Source: Tetrapyrgos nigripes
Lineage: Eukaryota > Basidiomycota > Agaricomycetes > Agaricales > Campanellaceae
Assembly (NCBI GenBank): GCA_013368315.1
Contig: JAACJM010000002.1
Span: 682,001 to 746,000, forward strand
Length of the DNA stretch: 64,000 bases
Direction: 5' to 3'
Part shown: positions 1 to 11,848 of the stretch, piece by piece
Layout of the letters: each line of letters starts with the position of its first letter
Position numbering within the stretch: the first letter of the stretch is position 1
Made by a program: the position numbers and the translations under genes
The notes under the pieces: model-generated
Told to the model about the DNA's origin: nothing
Database searches by the model: none
What the model saw: only the letters and a program-made list of their open reading frames with translations

Positions 1-2141
1 GAGTGAGGTATTGGTTCTGAATGGTTTTGGGATGAACTGTTGATGTAGCAGGTAAGTAGCTTCTTTTGTTTTCCGCTGAGCCCCTTTCCTTCTTCATCTA
101 TCTTTGTCTTTACGAGGGAAATGTGGGCCATCGCTGCGCGTGGGTCTCTGAGCATGTTCTAATTATATTTCAACTTATTTTGTCTGTTTTCTCTGCAGAT
201 GTCCCAGATGTGCAATCCCTAGACGGCTTTTGTTTCCTTGGCATGCCAGTGTCGTCGCAGCCCTCATGCACCGGCGGCACCGCTGGCAACCATTCTACCT
301 ATACCATAGATGCCCTCGGCGCCGAGTTTTGGCCTTGCCTTCATATTAGATGCTATTACTTGGTATGGGTCTGGGCGAGTTTGTCCAACCGCTGGGGTCC
401 CAACATTTTGAAGAATACATAGGGAAAGACCTCACAGCCTAACAGTAGGTAAACAATCGACTTGAAGTTTATTGGTACACACTCGTATTGAAATCTTGAA
501 AGTTTTGCTATCAACGATGCGATGTACGCACTCCAGAGGCGAGGCTGCAATTTCAGAACACCTTGTTCGCCTGAAAGCATGACCTTCTGCCTCTTCAGTC
601 TCTGTCAGTGGAGAATCTTCGTGCTGTTTCGGGTATGTCAGCATCTAGGTCTGGGTCAGGCGATGGTGGGCTCGGGAGAAGCTGCAGGCTAGGCCTTTGG
701 CCTACAAGCTAGGCTTAGAGGCTGTGGGGTGTCCCAGGTGGGTGTTTGAAGATACCGGGTTCTTTTTTTCTTCTTTGGCTTTTCTCCTGTACTGATGTCG
801 TGGACTAGTGAAAGTTCTTTCATATATGCTATTGACGTTTACGGCTTGTGTAAACTGCTGGGTGTAAGGGACCAGGCTAAGAGGGATGAGAATAAGAGAA
901 TATAGCCGGGTGCCTTAGGCTAAGAGCATAAGCAATTTGGCTAAGGAACTATGAATTAATACAAAGTATAAGTACTGTAAGTACGGAGCATAGGTAATGT
1001 AAGGAAACTCGGAAGTAACGAGCAGGAGGAGTGTATTACCTGGGCTAGAACCAAGATCTTCATCTGATACACTGGGGGAGACATCTCGATGTAAGGTACA
1101 TCATGTACATAGTAGTATAATAACTGAAATACTAGTAGGATGTAAGAGAATGCTATGTAAGAAATGCAGATGTAAGGCTTGGAAATGAATATACTTATGT
1201 GCCATCCGCTGTCCCAGGAAGTATAACTCTATTTTATCATGGTCATATTCAAAGGAATACAGCCGGTCGCAGTGATCATGACCTGTGCATCTCATGCCGT
1301 CGCATCAGACGTCCAGGGCATGAAGAAATGCGCTCTTTGTACTTAACAAACTGCGAAGTCACTGAGATTTTACCCGAACACGCAACTTGTTCCTGAGCAT
1401 TGCAGCAAATGCACCACATGCAAGTATCCTACGCTTCAAACACTTCATCCCCGCTGCACTCACCAAAAACATGAGCTCTCCGGTCCCACAACCCAGATCC
1501 TTTCAGGCTAATCAAGATCTGCGATACTTGCCGAGCAGGCGCAACCCAACGAGCTGTTAAGAAGAAAGCAGAGGCAGGGGCTGCAGGTAAATCCCTATCC
1601 CATCTAACTACACGTTAACCTTTCTTGCATTGTTGAGGGTGAAAGACTTGGGTGGACTCATGATTTTCGATAACCTGGATTACTCTCGTGTAAAGAATCT
1701 CGGTGGTGCAACTCTCAGAGCGCAAAGCAGACTTGCTTCGTAGATACAGTATTGTACAATGACATGTCATGGTTTCTGCCCTCAATAAGTATTCTTCAAC
1801 GCGTGCCTGGCAAGTGCAAAACGGACCGTGTACGATGTATATTTATTTCTCTCCGTTTTGCGGAGACTGCGGAGGAGGGCTCTTGAACTACATACTATTA
1901 CTTGCGGAGTGAGCTGGATCCACTTGCATTTTCCGTTCCAAATAATTAGCACCTCCGTTACGCCGTAAGTAGCGGCCTATCGACCAATCACATCAAGGAT
2001 TGTGCCGCATGAATTGCCACAGCCGAACTTTGTCATATCCCTCTTTTGTCTTCACTATCTCCACCCAGTCTGCGACTAGCAAGATGATAACAGCGGTCAT
2101 CAAAATCTCCACACTCAGGCTTCTCTTTCCAACCTCCAGAC
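1..2141. other. Stretch without a supported gene
   Basis: No convincing coding region was found. Open frames here (the longest about 118 codons at 66-422) lack recognisable motifs and their composition does not differ from the surroundings. A splice-like pyrimidine tract and CAG lie at about 190-199, so the 3' end of a gene starting left of the window is possible but unsupported. From about 1935 the sequence becomes the promoter-side part of the duplicated NCS1 segment, shared with about 9085 onward. Confidence 0.5.
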
Positions 2142-4830
2142 ATGGAAAGTATTTCAAAAACCCGGTATGTGGTTATAGGCGTAGTCCTTGAGCGTCAGCT
2201 CGACGTTAGCTACTAATCTTCCTCGCAGTACTATCCTGAAGAAGCTGGAGGTTCCTCACGAGAAGGATGCAGTTTTTGAGTTGACTCCTTGGGTGTGCAT
2301 TTCTGCTCTAAAGAAATTAGGAACTACTTCCTCACCTAGTTCTTCTCAGATTAACAGGGATATCGTTCCTTTACCTCCTTCAAGACGTACATGGGGATCT
2401 TGGAGCTTCGTTGGCTTCTGGCTCGTCACTGGGATTAACATATCAGGATGGGTCGCGGCTAGTTCTCTACTCGCTTTGGGTCTAAACGTCTGGCAATCGA
2501 TGTTGACCGTCGTACGTGACTATTCATGGCGCTTATTTTTGGCCTTTCTTATCCCAGATAATACGCTCGCTCACTCAGATTATCGGAACCATTATCGTTG
2601 GATTTGCCGTCGTGTTAAACGGGTTGCCTGGGGGCGAATGGCATATTGGTGGGTGACACTGTTACTGAGATCTACCAAGTTATCGGAATCTGAGTTGAGT
2701 CTTCTAGGATTTCCCATCATCAAGTAGGTTCTCTTTCTGCTGCTGCATGAACTGTTATGAGGCAGCTCCCTCACAAATTTCAATTTCTTGCAGTCGATAC
2801 GTTTGGGGATTATATGGCAATGTGCGTCAACACTACTATCTGACATTGTATCTCAGTTTCGCTGATGTATGCCACAGTTCTTCCCGCTACTCATGCGAAT
2901 CATGTTATCCTTCGTTTGGTACGGGACGCAAACTTGGTTCGGTGGCCAATCCGTCAAAGTCGTCATCGCTGCTATCTGGCCCTCTTTCTTGACCATGAAG
3001 AACACTTTACCCACGAGTGCGTCTATGGAGTGAGTTGTTTGATAAACTTTTTCTGCCTTTCTTTTCTCAAATATTGACATACCATCCAGAACGAATGACT
3101 TCGTTGCAACTATGATATTCTGGCTCGTTTCACTCCCCTTGCTCGCTATCCCACCCGAGTACTACAAAGTACCATTTCGATATGCGACTTTGTCCATCAC
3201 CGTCACGGCTTTTGCAATGTTTATCTGGGCTCTCGCTAAAGAAGGAGGAGGAGGACCTCTGCTTTCAGACCCTACAAGATTTATGGGCCTCGACAACGTA
3301 CCCAAAGGCTCAGATTTGGCTTGGAAGATGGTGTTGGGGATTACGACGCAGATTGCTAATATTTCTGCTGGGATCTTGAATCAAAGTGGTGCGTCGAGTA
3401 GTTTGCAACCTTGTTCATTCCGAATACTGACTGATATACTCTTCACAGACTATACTCGTTTCGCTCGTAAACCTGGTGATCAAATCATGTCCCAGATTAT
3501 CTGTGTACCTATCATGTCTATCCTCAGTATGTCTGAGCTCAGCTCATTCCGAGTATAGATGGATTACTGATCCAAAATCACTTTTACTTTTAGCTGCACT
3601 GGTCGGCGTCATTTGTACCTCTTGCGCTGCTGGGTTCTACCCCGACGAAGAACTTCTCTGGCAGCCCTACGACCTCCTCATTGCTATTCAAACCCATGGA
3701 GGCAACGGCGCGCGTGCAGCTACCTTCTTTGCAGGGTGTGCTTTCGTTATTTCTCAGTGGGGAATCAATATCTCTGGCAACGGTGTTTCTGGAGGGATTG
3801 ACCTTTCTGGTCTCTTTCCAAAGTACATCAACATTAGACGGGTAAGCAGTCCATCTTGGCTTTGTGCTTCCGTTCTGGAGAGTCTAGACTAATTAGGTTT
3901 CCTACCATAGGGTGCCTTCCTCACTGCGTGTGCTGGTCTTGCGATTAACCCTTGGAAATTGGTGAACGTGAGCTTCATTCATGATGCGTGAGAAGGGATA
4001 GTAGGCTGAAATTTGGTACATCTTCAGACGGCCAACACTTTTATCACTGTACTCAGGTGAGCCTATAGTTACTTGATGATATGATATGATTTGGATTGTT
4101 TCGTTGACTTAATCCTTTCTCTTCCTCCTGCAGCTCGTTCGCCGTGTTCCTTGGTCCTGCCACTGGTCTTATGGTCACCGATTATGTTGTTATTCGACGG
4201 AGGAAGCTTCGTCTCAGTCATTTGTACAACCCTTCCAGAGACTCGATATACTGGTACGCCATGACTCCATACTATTAAACATCTTTGCCAATTATAATGG
4301 TATGACCAGGTACACCTCTGGTATCAATTTGCGCGTCGTCATTGCGTGGATTAACGGCGTCTGGCCTCTCATGCCGGGATTCATCGCTGCTGTCCGAGGC
4401 GAGACGACCTCTGAAGGATGGATGCATACGTACGACCTCGCTTGGTTGTTTGGGTTTTTCGTTTCTGGAGCGACGTATGTCATACTATGCAATATATGGC
4501 CGATAAAGGGATTGGGAGAGATTGATGAGGAGGATGTGTTTGGGACGTTTGAGGAAATTTCTTCTGTAGGCCATGGGCACGGTGTGGGCGTGCCTGCCAG
4601 TGGGCAGTCGGATGATGGCTCAAAGGATGTCGATGAGGTGGTGAGTGATGAGGCTGTACCCTCGTTTGAGTATAAGAGTTGGAATGCGAAAGCGTGAAGA
4701 GTTGGCAATGTACAAATTTTAGTTTAGAGTAAAGCTGGAAAGATCCTCCTCAAGATTGTATATATCGAAGCAATGAAAGCAGCCTGGCCTCGGGATCATG
4801 TACTTTCCTATTGTTTGGTACTTGGGAAAC
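1935..4830 (+). repeat. Segmental duplication, left copy
   Basis: This about 2.9-kb segment (NCS1 copy 1 with its promoter and 3' flank) recurs at about 9085-11630 in the same orientation. Homology starts at a shared AATAATTAGCACCTCCGT and fades after a shared GATCATGTACTT. From exon 6 onward even the introns are almost identical, while the promoter and exon 1 flank differ by many indels. That points to a young duplication or later gene conversion of the 3' part. Confidence 0.85.
2142..4697 (+). CDS. NCS1-family nucleobase/nucleoside permease, copy 1 (intact)
   Basis: A plasma-membrane symporter of the NCS1 family (PF02133), which moves uracil, allantoin, uridine, cytosine, thiamine or similar compounds with protons. 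I infer 14 exons: 2142-2164, 2229-2292, 2350-2511, 2579-2648, 2708-2723 (16 nt), 2794-2821 (28 nt), 2878-3029, 3090-3388, 3449-3526, 3594-3841, 3911-3967, 4028-4056, 4134-4253 and 4310-4697. They join in frame to 577 residues. Family landmarks are INRDIVPLPPSRRTW before the first membrane segment, FPIINRYVWGLYG, SFVWYGTQTWFGG, DYTRFARKPGDQ, and WINGVWPLMPGF near the end. About 12 hydrophobic segments are followed by an acidic, Ser-rich cytoplasmic tail. The motif pattern is nearer the fungal Fur (uracil/allantoin/uridine) branch than the purine-cytosine branch, but the substrate cannot be told. A near-identical pseudogene and a diverged paralogue follow downstream. The start ATG is conserved in copy 2. 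Confidence 0.88.
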
Positions 4831-5143
4831 GCGTCGCACAGCCATCACCCCTATTTCCAACCTACTCCTCATCAAACCAGTACTTTCTGCCGTAAAAAGT
4901 TGACCCACAAGGAGACGGCCGTAGGAAGTTCGACGAGTGGGTTGTTTCTGGATTTTCGACGGTATATATCTTTTTTTTCTTCCTAAAAAAGGACTCGTAC
5001 CTGCCGCTGTATATGGCGGCCCACACCATATTAGATATTAGCAGTGCCAGGGTTATCGGCTCTGATTCCATGCCTGGGAAAGATTTCTTTTTTCAAAAAT
5101 TAGACTTGGTCATCATGAGAACAAGTGGGATGAGCATATCAAT
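4831..5143. other. Intergenic, no gene seen
   Basis: About 310 bases between the end of the duplicated NCS1 segment and the tRNA-like head. Short open frames only, with a T-rich tract at 4970-4985. Nothing recognisable. Confidence 0.5.
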
Positions 5144-5219
5144 GGGCCTGTAGCTTAGTGGTTTCAGTGTCTCCTTTGCTTAGCTCACTTTTTGACTCAG
5201 TACTACAAGAGTTCAATCC
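5144..5219 (+). ncRNA. tRNA-like pol III head (possible SINE or tRNA relic)
   Basis: The segment begins GGGCCTG and carries TAGCTTAGTGG at 5151-5161, a good match to an RNA polymerase III A box. About 50 bp later GAGTTCAATCC at 5209-5219 resembles the B box. This is how a tRNA or a tRNA-derived SINE starts. I could not fold a clean cloverleaf: the acceptor halves do not pair well and no 3' end is evident. A relic or a SINE head is therefore more likely than a working tRNA. Confidence 0.4.
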
Positions 5220-5302
5220 TTTCTTGCAACATTGTTTGTTTTGAGCTCTCTCAACTTACCTAGCACTCAAAAATGTTGTTATATATGCGGTCTGTGAGGA
5301 AT

Positions 5303-7331
5303 TCATATTTTTATATTACACAGGCATTCACAACATTGTACACAGTCTATGCCAGATAAATATCTGAAAGTATTTACAAAATCACTGCAAGTGTTGTCAA
5401 CTTGAATTCTAAAAAGAACTGAGCAAAGACATACCTTATTATTACACCTTGCTCTGTTGTTTTCACCTGGACAATCATAATTTTCACAATTTTTACACTT
5501 GCGTCTTCGCTTTGCACGATCATCATTTCTCCACTCCACAATCTGTAATGTCTGATGTTCAGCTATTTGAGAGGTACCAGCCACAGACTGAGACCCATAA
5601 TATGGTAAAGGTTGTAGATATCCATGCACAGGATTCATTTGAGATGGTTGAGGCTGATCATTGGGTCCACCAGAAAAAATGGACTGTTCATTTACATCTC
5701 CAAACATCTTCATGAATTGCCGCTTTCGGTCATTCAGAGTAGACAATGGGGCTATTATAGGAGCATCTATATCCATAGTAGACAGTTCTACAGATGGAGG
5801 ACTGGCTGAACGTGAATATGCAAAGTCAAAATTGTTGTCTGGATTAACATTTGAATGAATTGAAACTTCTGGTTCATGTTCATGCTGCAGCAAAACACCT
5901 GGTCTTGAATGATGAGCTGCAGGAAGTGTTTCTGATACATAAGCTGCAGTATGAATGCAGTCATGATTGGGCTGGCGCTGAACCTGAGATTGGATCATTG
6001 TTTGTCTAGTTTTTCGATATTCATCCCAGGTATTATAATAGTGCTCTAAGTGTTCAGGCAGCTTGTAAAATACACTATTTTCAGCACCTTTTGCTTTAGA
6101 GGACCACCATTTAGCCATTGCAGAGAAATTTGGTTTTGTTGCAGTTGCAGACCATTCACCTCCACTCTTAACAGAATTATGGAATAATTCATATTCTTCC
6201 TTTGTATGAAGCGGCACAACTGCATGTTGAGTCCCTTGCACAGATGCCAGATAATTGTAAACATTTTTTGTCTTTCCTGATAACTTTGACAAAGACAACA
6301 GCTCAATAGAATAAGAGGACATAATATCTTCCTCATGAGTATTATTGATCAACGAGGTGGCAAAATGCATGTCACTTCTAACCTCAGGAGGGATTCTAGT
6401 GATACCAAATTGCTCTGAGGACACAGCAAAGCTTAGAGGATCGGTGGTTGTAAGTGACCAAATACTGCTGGGAGGAGCTTTAATCCATTGAATATCTCCT
6501 CTGATGATATGAATGGCATGTGACAACCAGGGATCATAATGTCCCTTATATTCTGTGTGATACTTATGCCTGCTCTCTTGCTTGGTGTTGTGGCGATGTT
6601 GAAAGTCTGTGGTCAAGGAATCAGCCAACTCTGGACTCGCATTTAGTGCAGCAAATAATCTATGGATTGGGTTGTGAACTCCACCCTCAACTGAATTGGT
6701 ACCTCTCAAACAGCGATATAAAGTTAAACCTTCCTGCTGACCATCATATACATATAATGGTATGGAGGATGGATCAGACAGCCATCCTCTTTGCACGTCT
6801 TGTAGAACTGCATGTGCCTTTTTCCAGCTTTCCTCATTGAAAAGTGGAATTTTGCGAACTGAACAGATGACATTTCCCCAACAATCAAAAAATTCCTTCA
6901 AGATTGGGTGAAGAACTTCTTTGCGAGGCACATATCTTTCATAAGCTTCACATAGTCTAGTTTTGTGAATAATCAAACATACTGAGATCTTCTTACAGCT
7001 GAACAGTAATTCAGAATTACTTCACAGCTATTACATGAAATCACTCACTATTGAAGATGGGAAAGATTCCTGTAGTGTCCCTTCTGGCATTGGGCAATGC
7101 TTAAGTTGCTAATTAGAATTGATCTATTCACTAGAAATTGAACATACTTATTGGTATTCCTCCACTTTTATTACTAGAGCTACTGCTTGTAGCTGATTGT
7201 GATGGTTTACGACCTGCATTGGGTCTAGCACCACCTGCAGAATGCCCTGATTGATTCAAAACACCGGGTGGCCTACCCCTCTTCTTGCCGGACATGTTTA
7301 AACACAGAAACTGCGCGCAGAAAGTGTCCAA
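5303..7331 (-). pseudogene. Mobile-gene remnant with AT-hook-like first exon and C-terminal part only
   Basis: On the minus strand, a first exon starting at about 7295 encodes MSGKKRGRPPG, an AT-hook-like GRP core, followed by GGARPNAGRK. After a donor-like GTATGT at about 7145 comes a 557-codon frame (6976-5303). It contains LYRCLRGTNSVEGGVH, a YDPWL block, VVPLHTKEEYELF and a terminal cysteine cluster with CKNCENYDCPG. From memory, this N-terminus and this C-terminus belong to one long (over 1000 residues) multicopy agaricomycete protein family of transposon-like nature. Here the large middle part is missing, so it is read as an internally deleted copy. No terminal inverted repeats were found. 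The sequence is CpG-poor relative to neighbouring host genes. The family assignment is uncertain; the AT-hook-like motif and cysteine cluster are directly visible. Confidence 0.5.
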
Positions 7332-7651
7332 GTCACGGAGCGCGCAAAAGTGTCAGTTGCACATGACTTATTGATCGCCTGCAGCGCCGGCACAGAACTT
7401 AGAGCTATTTCGGGCTCTGAGAGTAAGCAGTATTTGACGTACGACCTTTTTCGGCTCTGCAGAACTTAATTGGGAAGTAGTGTAATACACATTTGTCATG
7501 TTACTATTTCGGGCTCTGGCCAGAACCCGATTTGGTTCTGGGGCTTCCCAGGCACTAATTCAGAGCCGGGTTATCCGCTATTGGCAGCTCATGCCGAGGC
7601 TTACTAAACTACAAACAATGCCACACAAGCTACTCCTCTTGATCAATCACG

Positions 7652-8804
7652 ATGTCGAAATCGACTGGGACTGACTCTCCCTCTGTTGCGCAAGCAGTCT
7701 CCAAGATATGTAAGTCTACAGGCTACTCAACTCAAACTCGTCACTCTTCTGATACAATGCCTTGAACCTGTCTTTTTGCACAGTCAATGCCGAAACCGGT
7801 GGTGATATTGCCTTCAAATCTTCGGACAACGTAGTCTTCTACGTCCATTCAAAGAACCTCGAGTTTATGTCTGAAGGCTTTCCTTCTATGGATCACACAA
7901 TTCTCCCCAAGAATCCTATCACATTAACCGAGAATTTGCACACGCTGGAATTGTTGTTTCAGTTCACGTATCATTGTATGCCACCTGATCTCGGCGATTT
8001 GGACTGCGAGAGGTTGCTGGAGCTTGCAGAGGCAGCTGACAAGTATGTTATACATTATGCACGAGCTCACTGTCGGATCCACATCAGGTATGATTCCTGA
8101 AAACTTGGTATTGAAGTTGTCGTGTCTGATCCAAATTTAAAATGACATCAGAAAGTTCATTCATGATCCTGCAAAGCGTCTTGGAATTTTTGCCTTTGCG
8201 TGTAAGCATGACTACGAAGATTTAATCTATCTTGTGGCTCCTCTACTCGTTCATAAACCTCTGTCAGAGGTCTTGTATGAAGTCCCAATAAGCATGCTTG
8301 TGCCTTGGGTAAGAAACTGTTTTGCTAACTTATGAGTCATCACATCGCTGATTCAAGTCTTAACGTTGACCGTCCCTGGACTTTCTAATACCCAGAGCTT
8401 ATATCATAACCAATATTTGCTTAGTTTGCTATCAGTCTCGTTGGAATGTTTCCGGAAGGCAAACGGATCAAACCTGCCTGTACAATGCGGCGATGGATGC
8501 ACGGATGCAAAAACGCACGATGACTACTGGGCTGAGCGAATCGAGGATTGCAGGAAAAAAATCTCCGATCAATCCTTCCCTTTCACCACTGCCATCAACG
8601 CCTTAGTCGATGACTATTTAGTACCAGAACAATATCGACAACCTTGTTGCAACCGCTTCCTCTCTTGGAGAGATCAGTTTAAACAGCGGCAACAGCATGA
8701 TCTCAAATATTTTGTGGAGGAACACAGACGAAGGGTAAGCCCTGTGTATTTGCTCTATCTGAGGCAGAGAACTGAATGATGACAATCAGATGGAAGGAAA
8801 ATAA
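7652..8804 (+). CDS. BTB/POZ-domain protein
   Basis: Five inferred exons (7652-7709, 7784-8087, 8152-8308, 8396-8734 and 8790-8804) join in frame to 290 residues. After a short Ser-rich leader comes FNAETGGDIAFKSSDNVVF and VHSKNLEFMSEGFP, the BTB (PF00651) beginning as seen in the many fungal BTB-only proteins. LHTLELLFQFTYH and LLELAEAADKYV complete the fold. The C-terminal half is helical, carries Cys and Trp residues, and has no second domain that I recognise. BTB domains dimerise and often recruit Cul3 ubiquitin ligases, but this subgroup has no known substrate. The last exon encodes only MEGK and a stop, so the 3' end is the least certain part. Confidence 0.8.
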
Positions 8805-9263
8805 ACCTGTGACCCATCATCACGGCCAGAACAAACGAAGAGTTCCCATTCTCTTGAAGATGTACATTTAGGTCTACAGTGAAAGAAAAACGTAACTGTT
8901 TCTTATTACGAAGGAGCCGCCGCTTCTACGCAGCGGATTTTATGATTTCATCAGCATTTGTGGCTCTCGAGACGATGACTGACAGCTTCACATTCTGCTG
9001 ACGGACGACGCAAACAGATATCAAGGACAGCATGGCGGGTCAGGACATACTATGTATGTAAGCATCTCGAGTCGGAATTTTCCGTCAGTTCAAATAATTA
9101 GCACCTCCGTAAGTAGACCAATTCAAGGATTGTGCCGTATGAACTGCCACAGCCAAACTTTGTCATTTCTCTCTTTCGTCTTCTATCTCCACCCAGTCTG
9201 CGACTAGAAAGATGATGACAGCGGACATCAAAGTCTCCGCACTTCTCTTTCCAACCTTCAGAC
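8805..9263. other. Intergenic, includes promoter of NCS1 copy 2
   Basis: Nothing is seen in the first 280 bases. From about 9085 the sequence matches the promoter region of NCS1 copy 1 (1935-2141), with many small deletions. Confidence 0.6.
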
Positions 9264-11630
9264 ATGGAAAGTATTTCAAGAACCCGGTATGGGATTATAG
9301 TAGGTGTAGTCCTTGAGCGGCAGCTAATCTTCCTTGCAGTATTATCCTGAAGAAGCTGGAGATTCCTCACGAGAAGGATGCAGTTTTTGAGTTGACTCCT
9401 TGGGTGTGCATTTCTGCTCTAAAGAAATTAGGAACTAGTTCTTCTCAGATTAACAGGGATATCGTTCCTTTACCTCCTTCAAGACGTACATGGGGATCCT
9501 GGAGCTTCGTTGGCTTCTGGCCTAGGATTTCCCATCATCAAGTAGGTTCTCTTTCTGCTGCACGAGTTGTTATGAGGCAGCTCCCTCACAAATTTCAATT
9601 TCTTGCAGTCGATACGTTTGGGGATTATATGGCAATGTGCGTCAACACTACTATCTGACATTGTATCTCAGTTTCGCTGATGTATGCCACAGTTCTTCCC
9701 GCTACTCATGCGAATCATGTTATCCTTCGTTTGGTACGGGACGCAAACTTGGTTCGGTGGCCAATCCGTCAAAGTCGTCATCGCTGCTATCTGGCCCTCT
9801 TTCTTGACCATGAAGAACACTTTACCCACGAGTGCGTCTATGGAGTGAGTTGTTTGATAAACTTTTTCTGCCTTTCTTTTCTCAAATATTGACATACCAT
9901 CCAGGACGAATGACTTCATTGCGACTATGATATTCTGGCTCGTTTCACTCCCCTTGCTCGCTATCCCACCCGAATACTACAAAGTACCATTACGATATGC
10001 GACTTTGTCCATCACCGTCACGGCTTTCGCAATGTTTATCTGGGCCCTCGCTAAAGAAGGAGGAGGAGGACCTCTGCTTTCAGACCCTACAAGATTTATG
10101 GGCCTCGACAACGTACCCAAAGGCTCGGATTTGGCTTGGAAGATGGTGTAGGGGATTACGACGCAGATTGCTAATATTTCTGCTGGGATCTTGAATCAAA
10201 GTGGTGCGTCGAGTAGTTTGCAACCTTGTTCATTCCGAATACTGACTGATATACTCTTCACAGACTATACTCGTTTCGCTCGTAAACCTGGTGATCAAAT
10301 CATGTCCCAGATTATCTGTGTACCTATCATGTCTATCCTCAGTATGTCTGAGCTCAGCTCATTCCGAGTATAGATGGATTACTGATCCAAAATCACTTTT
10401 ACTTTTAGCTGCACTGGTCGGCGTCATTTGTACCTCTTGCGCTGCTGGGTTCTACCCCGACGAAGAACTTCTCTGGCAGCCCTACGACCTCCTCATTGCT
10501 ATTCAAACCCATGGAGGCAACGGCGCGCGTGCAGCTACTTTCTTTGCAGGGTGTGCTTTCGTTATTTCTCAGTGGGGAATCAACATCTCTGGCAACGGTG
10601 TTTCTGGAGGGATTGACCTTTCTGGTCTCTTTCCAAAGTACATCAACATTAGACGGGTAAGCAGTCCATCTTGGCTTTGTGCTTCCATTCTGGAGAGTCT
10701 AGACTAATTAGGTTTCCTACCATAGGGTGCCTTCCTCACTGCGTGTGCTGGTCTTGCGATTAACCCTTGGAAATTGGTGAACGTGAGCTTCATTCATGAT
10801 GCGTGAGAAGGGATAGTAGGCTGAAATTTGGTACATCTTCAGACGGCCAATACGTTTATCACTGTACTCAGGTGAGCCTATAGCTACTTGATGATATGAT
10901 ATGATTTGGATTGTTTCGTTGACTTAATCCTTTCTCTTCCTCCTGCAGCTCGTTCGCCGTGTTCCTTGGTCCTGCCACTGGTCTTATGGTCACCGATTAT
11001 GTTGTTATTCGACGGAGGAAGCTTCGTCTCAGTCATTTGTACAACCCTTCCAGAGACTCGATATATTGGTACGCCATGACTCCATACTATTAAACATCTT
11101 TGCCAATTATAATGGTATGACCAGGTACACCTCTGGTATCAATTTGCGCGCCGTCATTGCGTGGATTAACGGCGTCTGGCCTCTCATGCCGGGATTCATC
11201 GCTGCTGTCCGAGGCGAGACGACCTCTGAAGGATGGATGCATACGTACGACCTCGCTTGGTTGTTTGGGTTTTTCGTTTCTGGAGCGACGTATGTCATAC
11301 TATGCAGGATATGGCCGATAAAGGGATTGGGAGAGATTGATGAGGAGGATGTGTTTGGGACGTTTGAGGAAATTTCTTCTGTAGGCCATGGGCACGGTGT
11401 GGGCGTGCCTGCCAGTGGGCAGTCGGACGATGGTTCAAAGGATGTCGATGAGGTGGTGAGTGATGAGGCTGTACCCTCGTTTGAGTATAAGAGTTGGGAT
11501 ACGAAAGCGTGAGGAGTTGGCAATGTACAAATTTTAGGTTAGAAACAAACCCTCGAGCCCAAGATTGTATTCGAAGCAATGAACGAAAGAAGCCTGGCTT
11601 TGAGATCATGTACTTGCCTTTTGTTTGGTA
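9085..11630 (+). repeat. Segmental duplication, right copy
   Basis: Same-orientation partner of 1935-4830. It is shorter mainly because about 280 bp spanning the end of exon 3 to the start of exon 5 of the permease gene are missing (junction near 9520). Several smaller indels lie in the promoter. Confidence 0.85.
9264..11512 (+). pseudogene. NCS1 permease copy 2, pseudogene
   Basis: Collinear with copy 1 but broken twice. First, the sequence jumps near 9520 from TTCTGG in exon 3 straight to the CTAG of the intron 4 acceptor, deleting the rest of exon 3, exon 4 and their introns. This removes the first membrane segments. Second, the exon 8 codon TTG of copy 1 (in MVLG) is TAG here at 10149-10151. 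Downstream exons (about 10264-10341, 10409-10656, 10726-10782, 10843-10871, 10949-11068 and 11125-11512) are almost identical to copy 1, and their splice sites are kept. It could still be transcribed, but it cannot encode a full permease. Few changes separate it from copy 1, so the inactivation is young. Confidence 0.88.
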
Positions 11631-11848
11631 CTCACACGAGAAGAAAAAGTGAATTCACAATTCTTGAGGAGGGCAGGAGCACGTCATGGTAAGAAAGAGG
11701 GTCCGAGTTGCGTCGCGTGATGCATCCGCTCCTATCCCTTATCTGCAATTTGCAACGACAAACTGGTGGTCAAAAATGGTGGTTATCGCGTCTTCAGCTA
11801 GCTTCAACCTCATCTTGCAGCTCTGTTTCAGTGTGAAGCAGTAGTGAC

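Noticed and set aside
1..640. Secreted enzyme fragment in the first frame (CTGGTAGNHSTYTI)
   Set aside because: The Gly/Thr-rich words are weakly reminiscent of extracellular proteins, but no family motif or continuing exon supports it.
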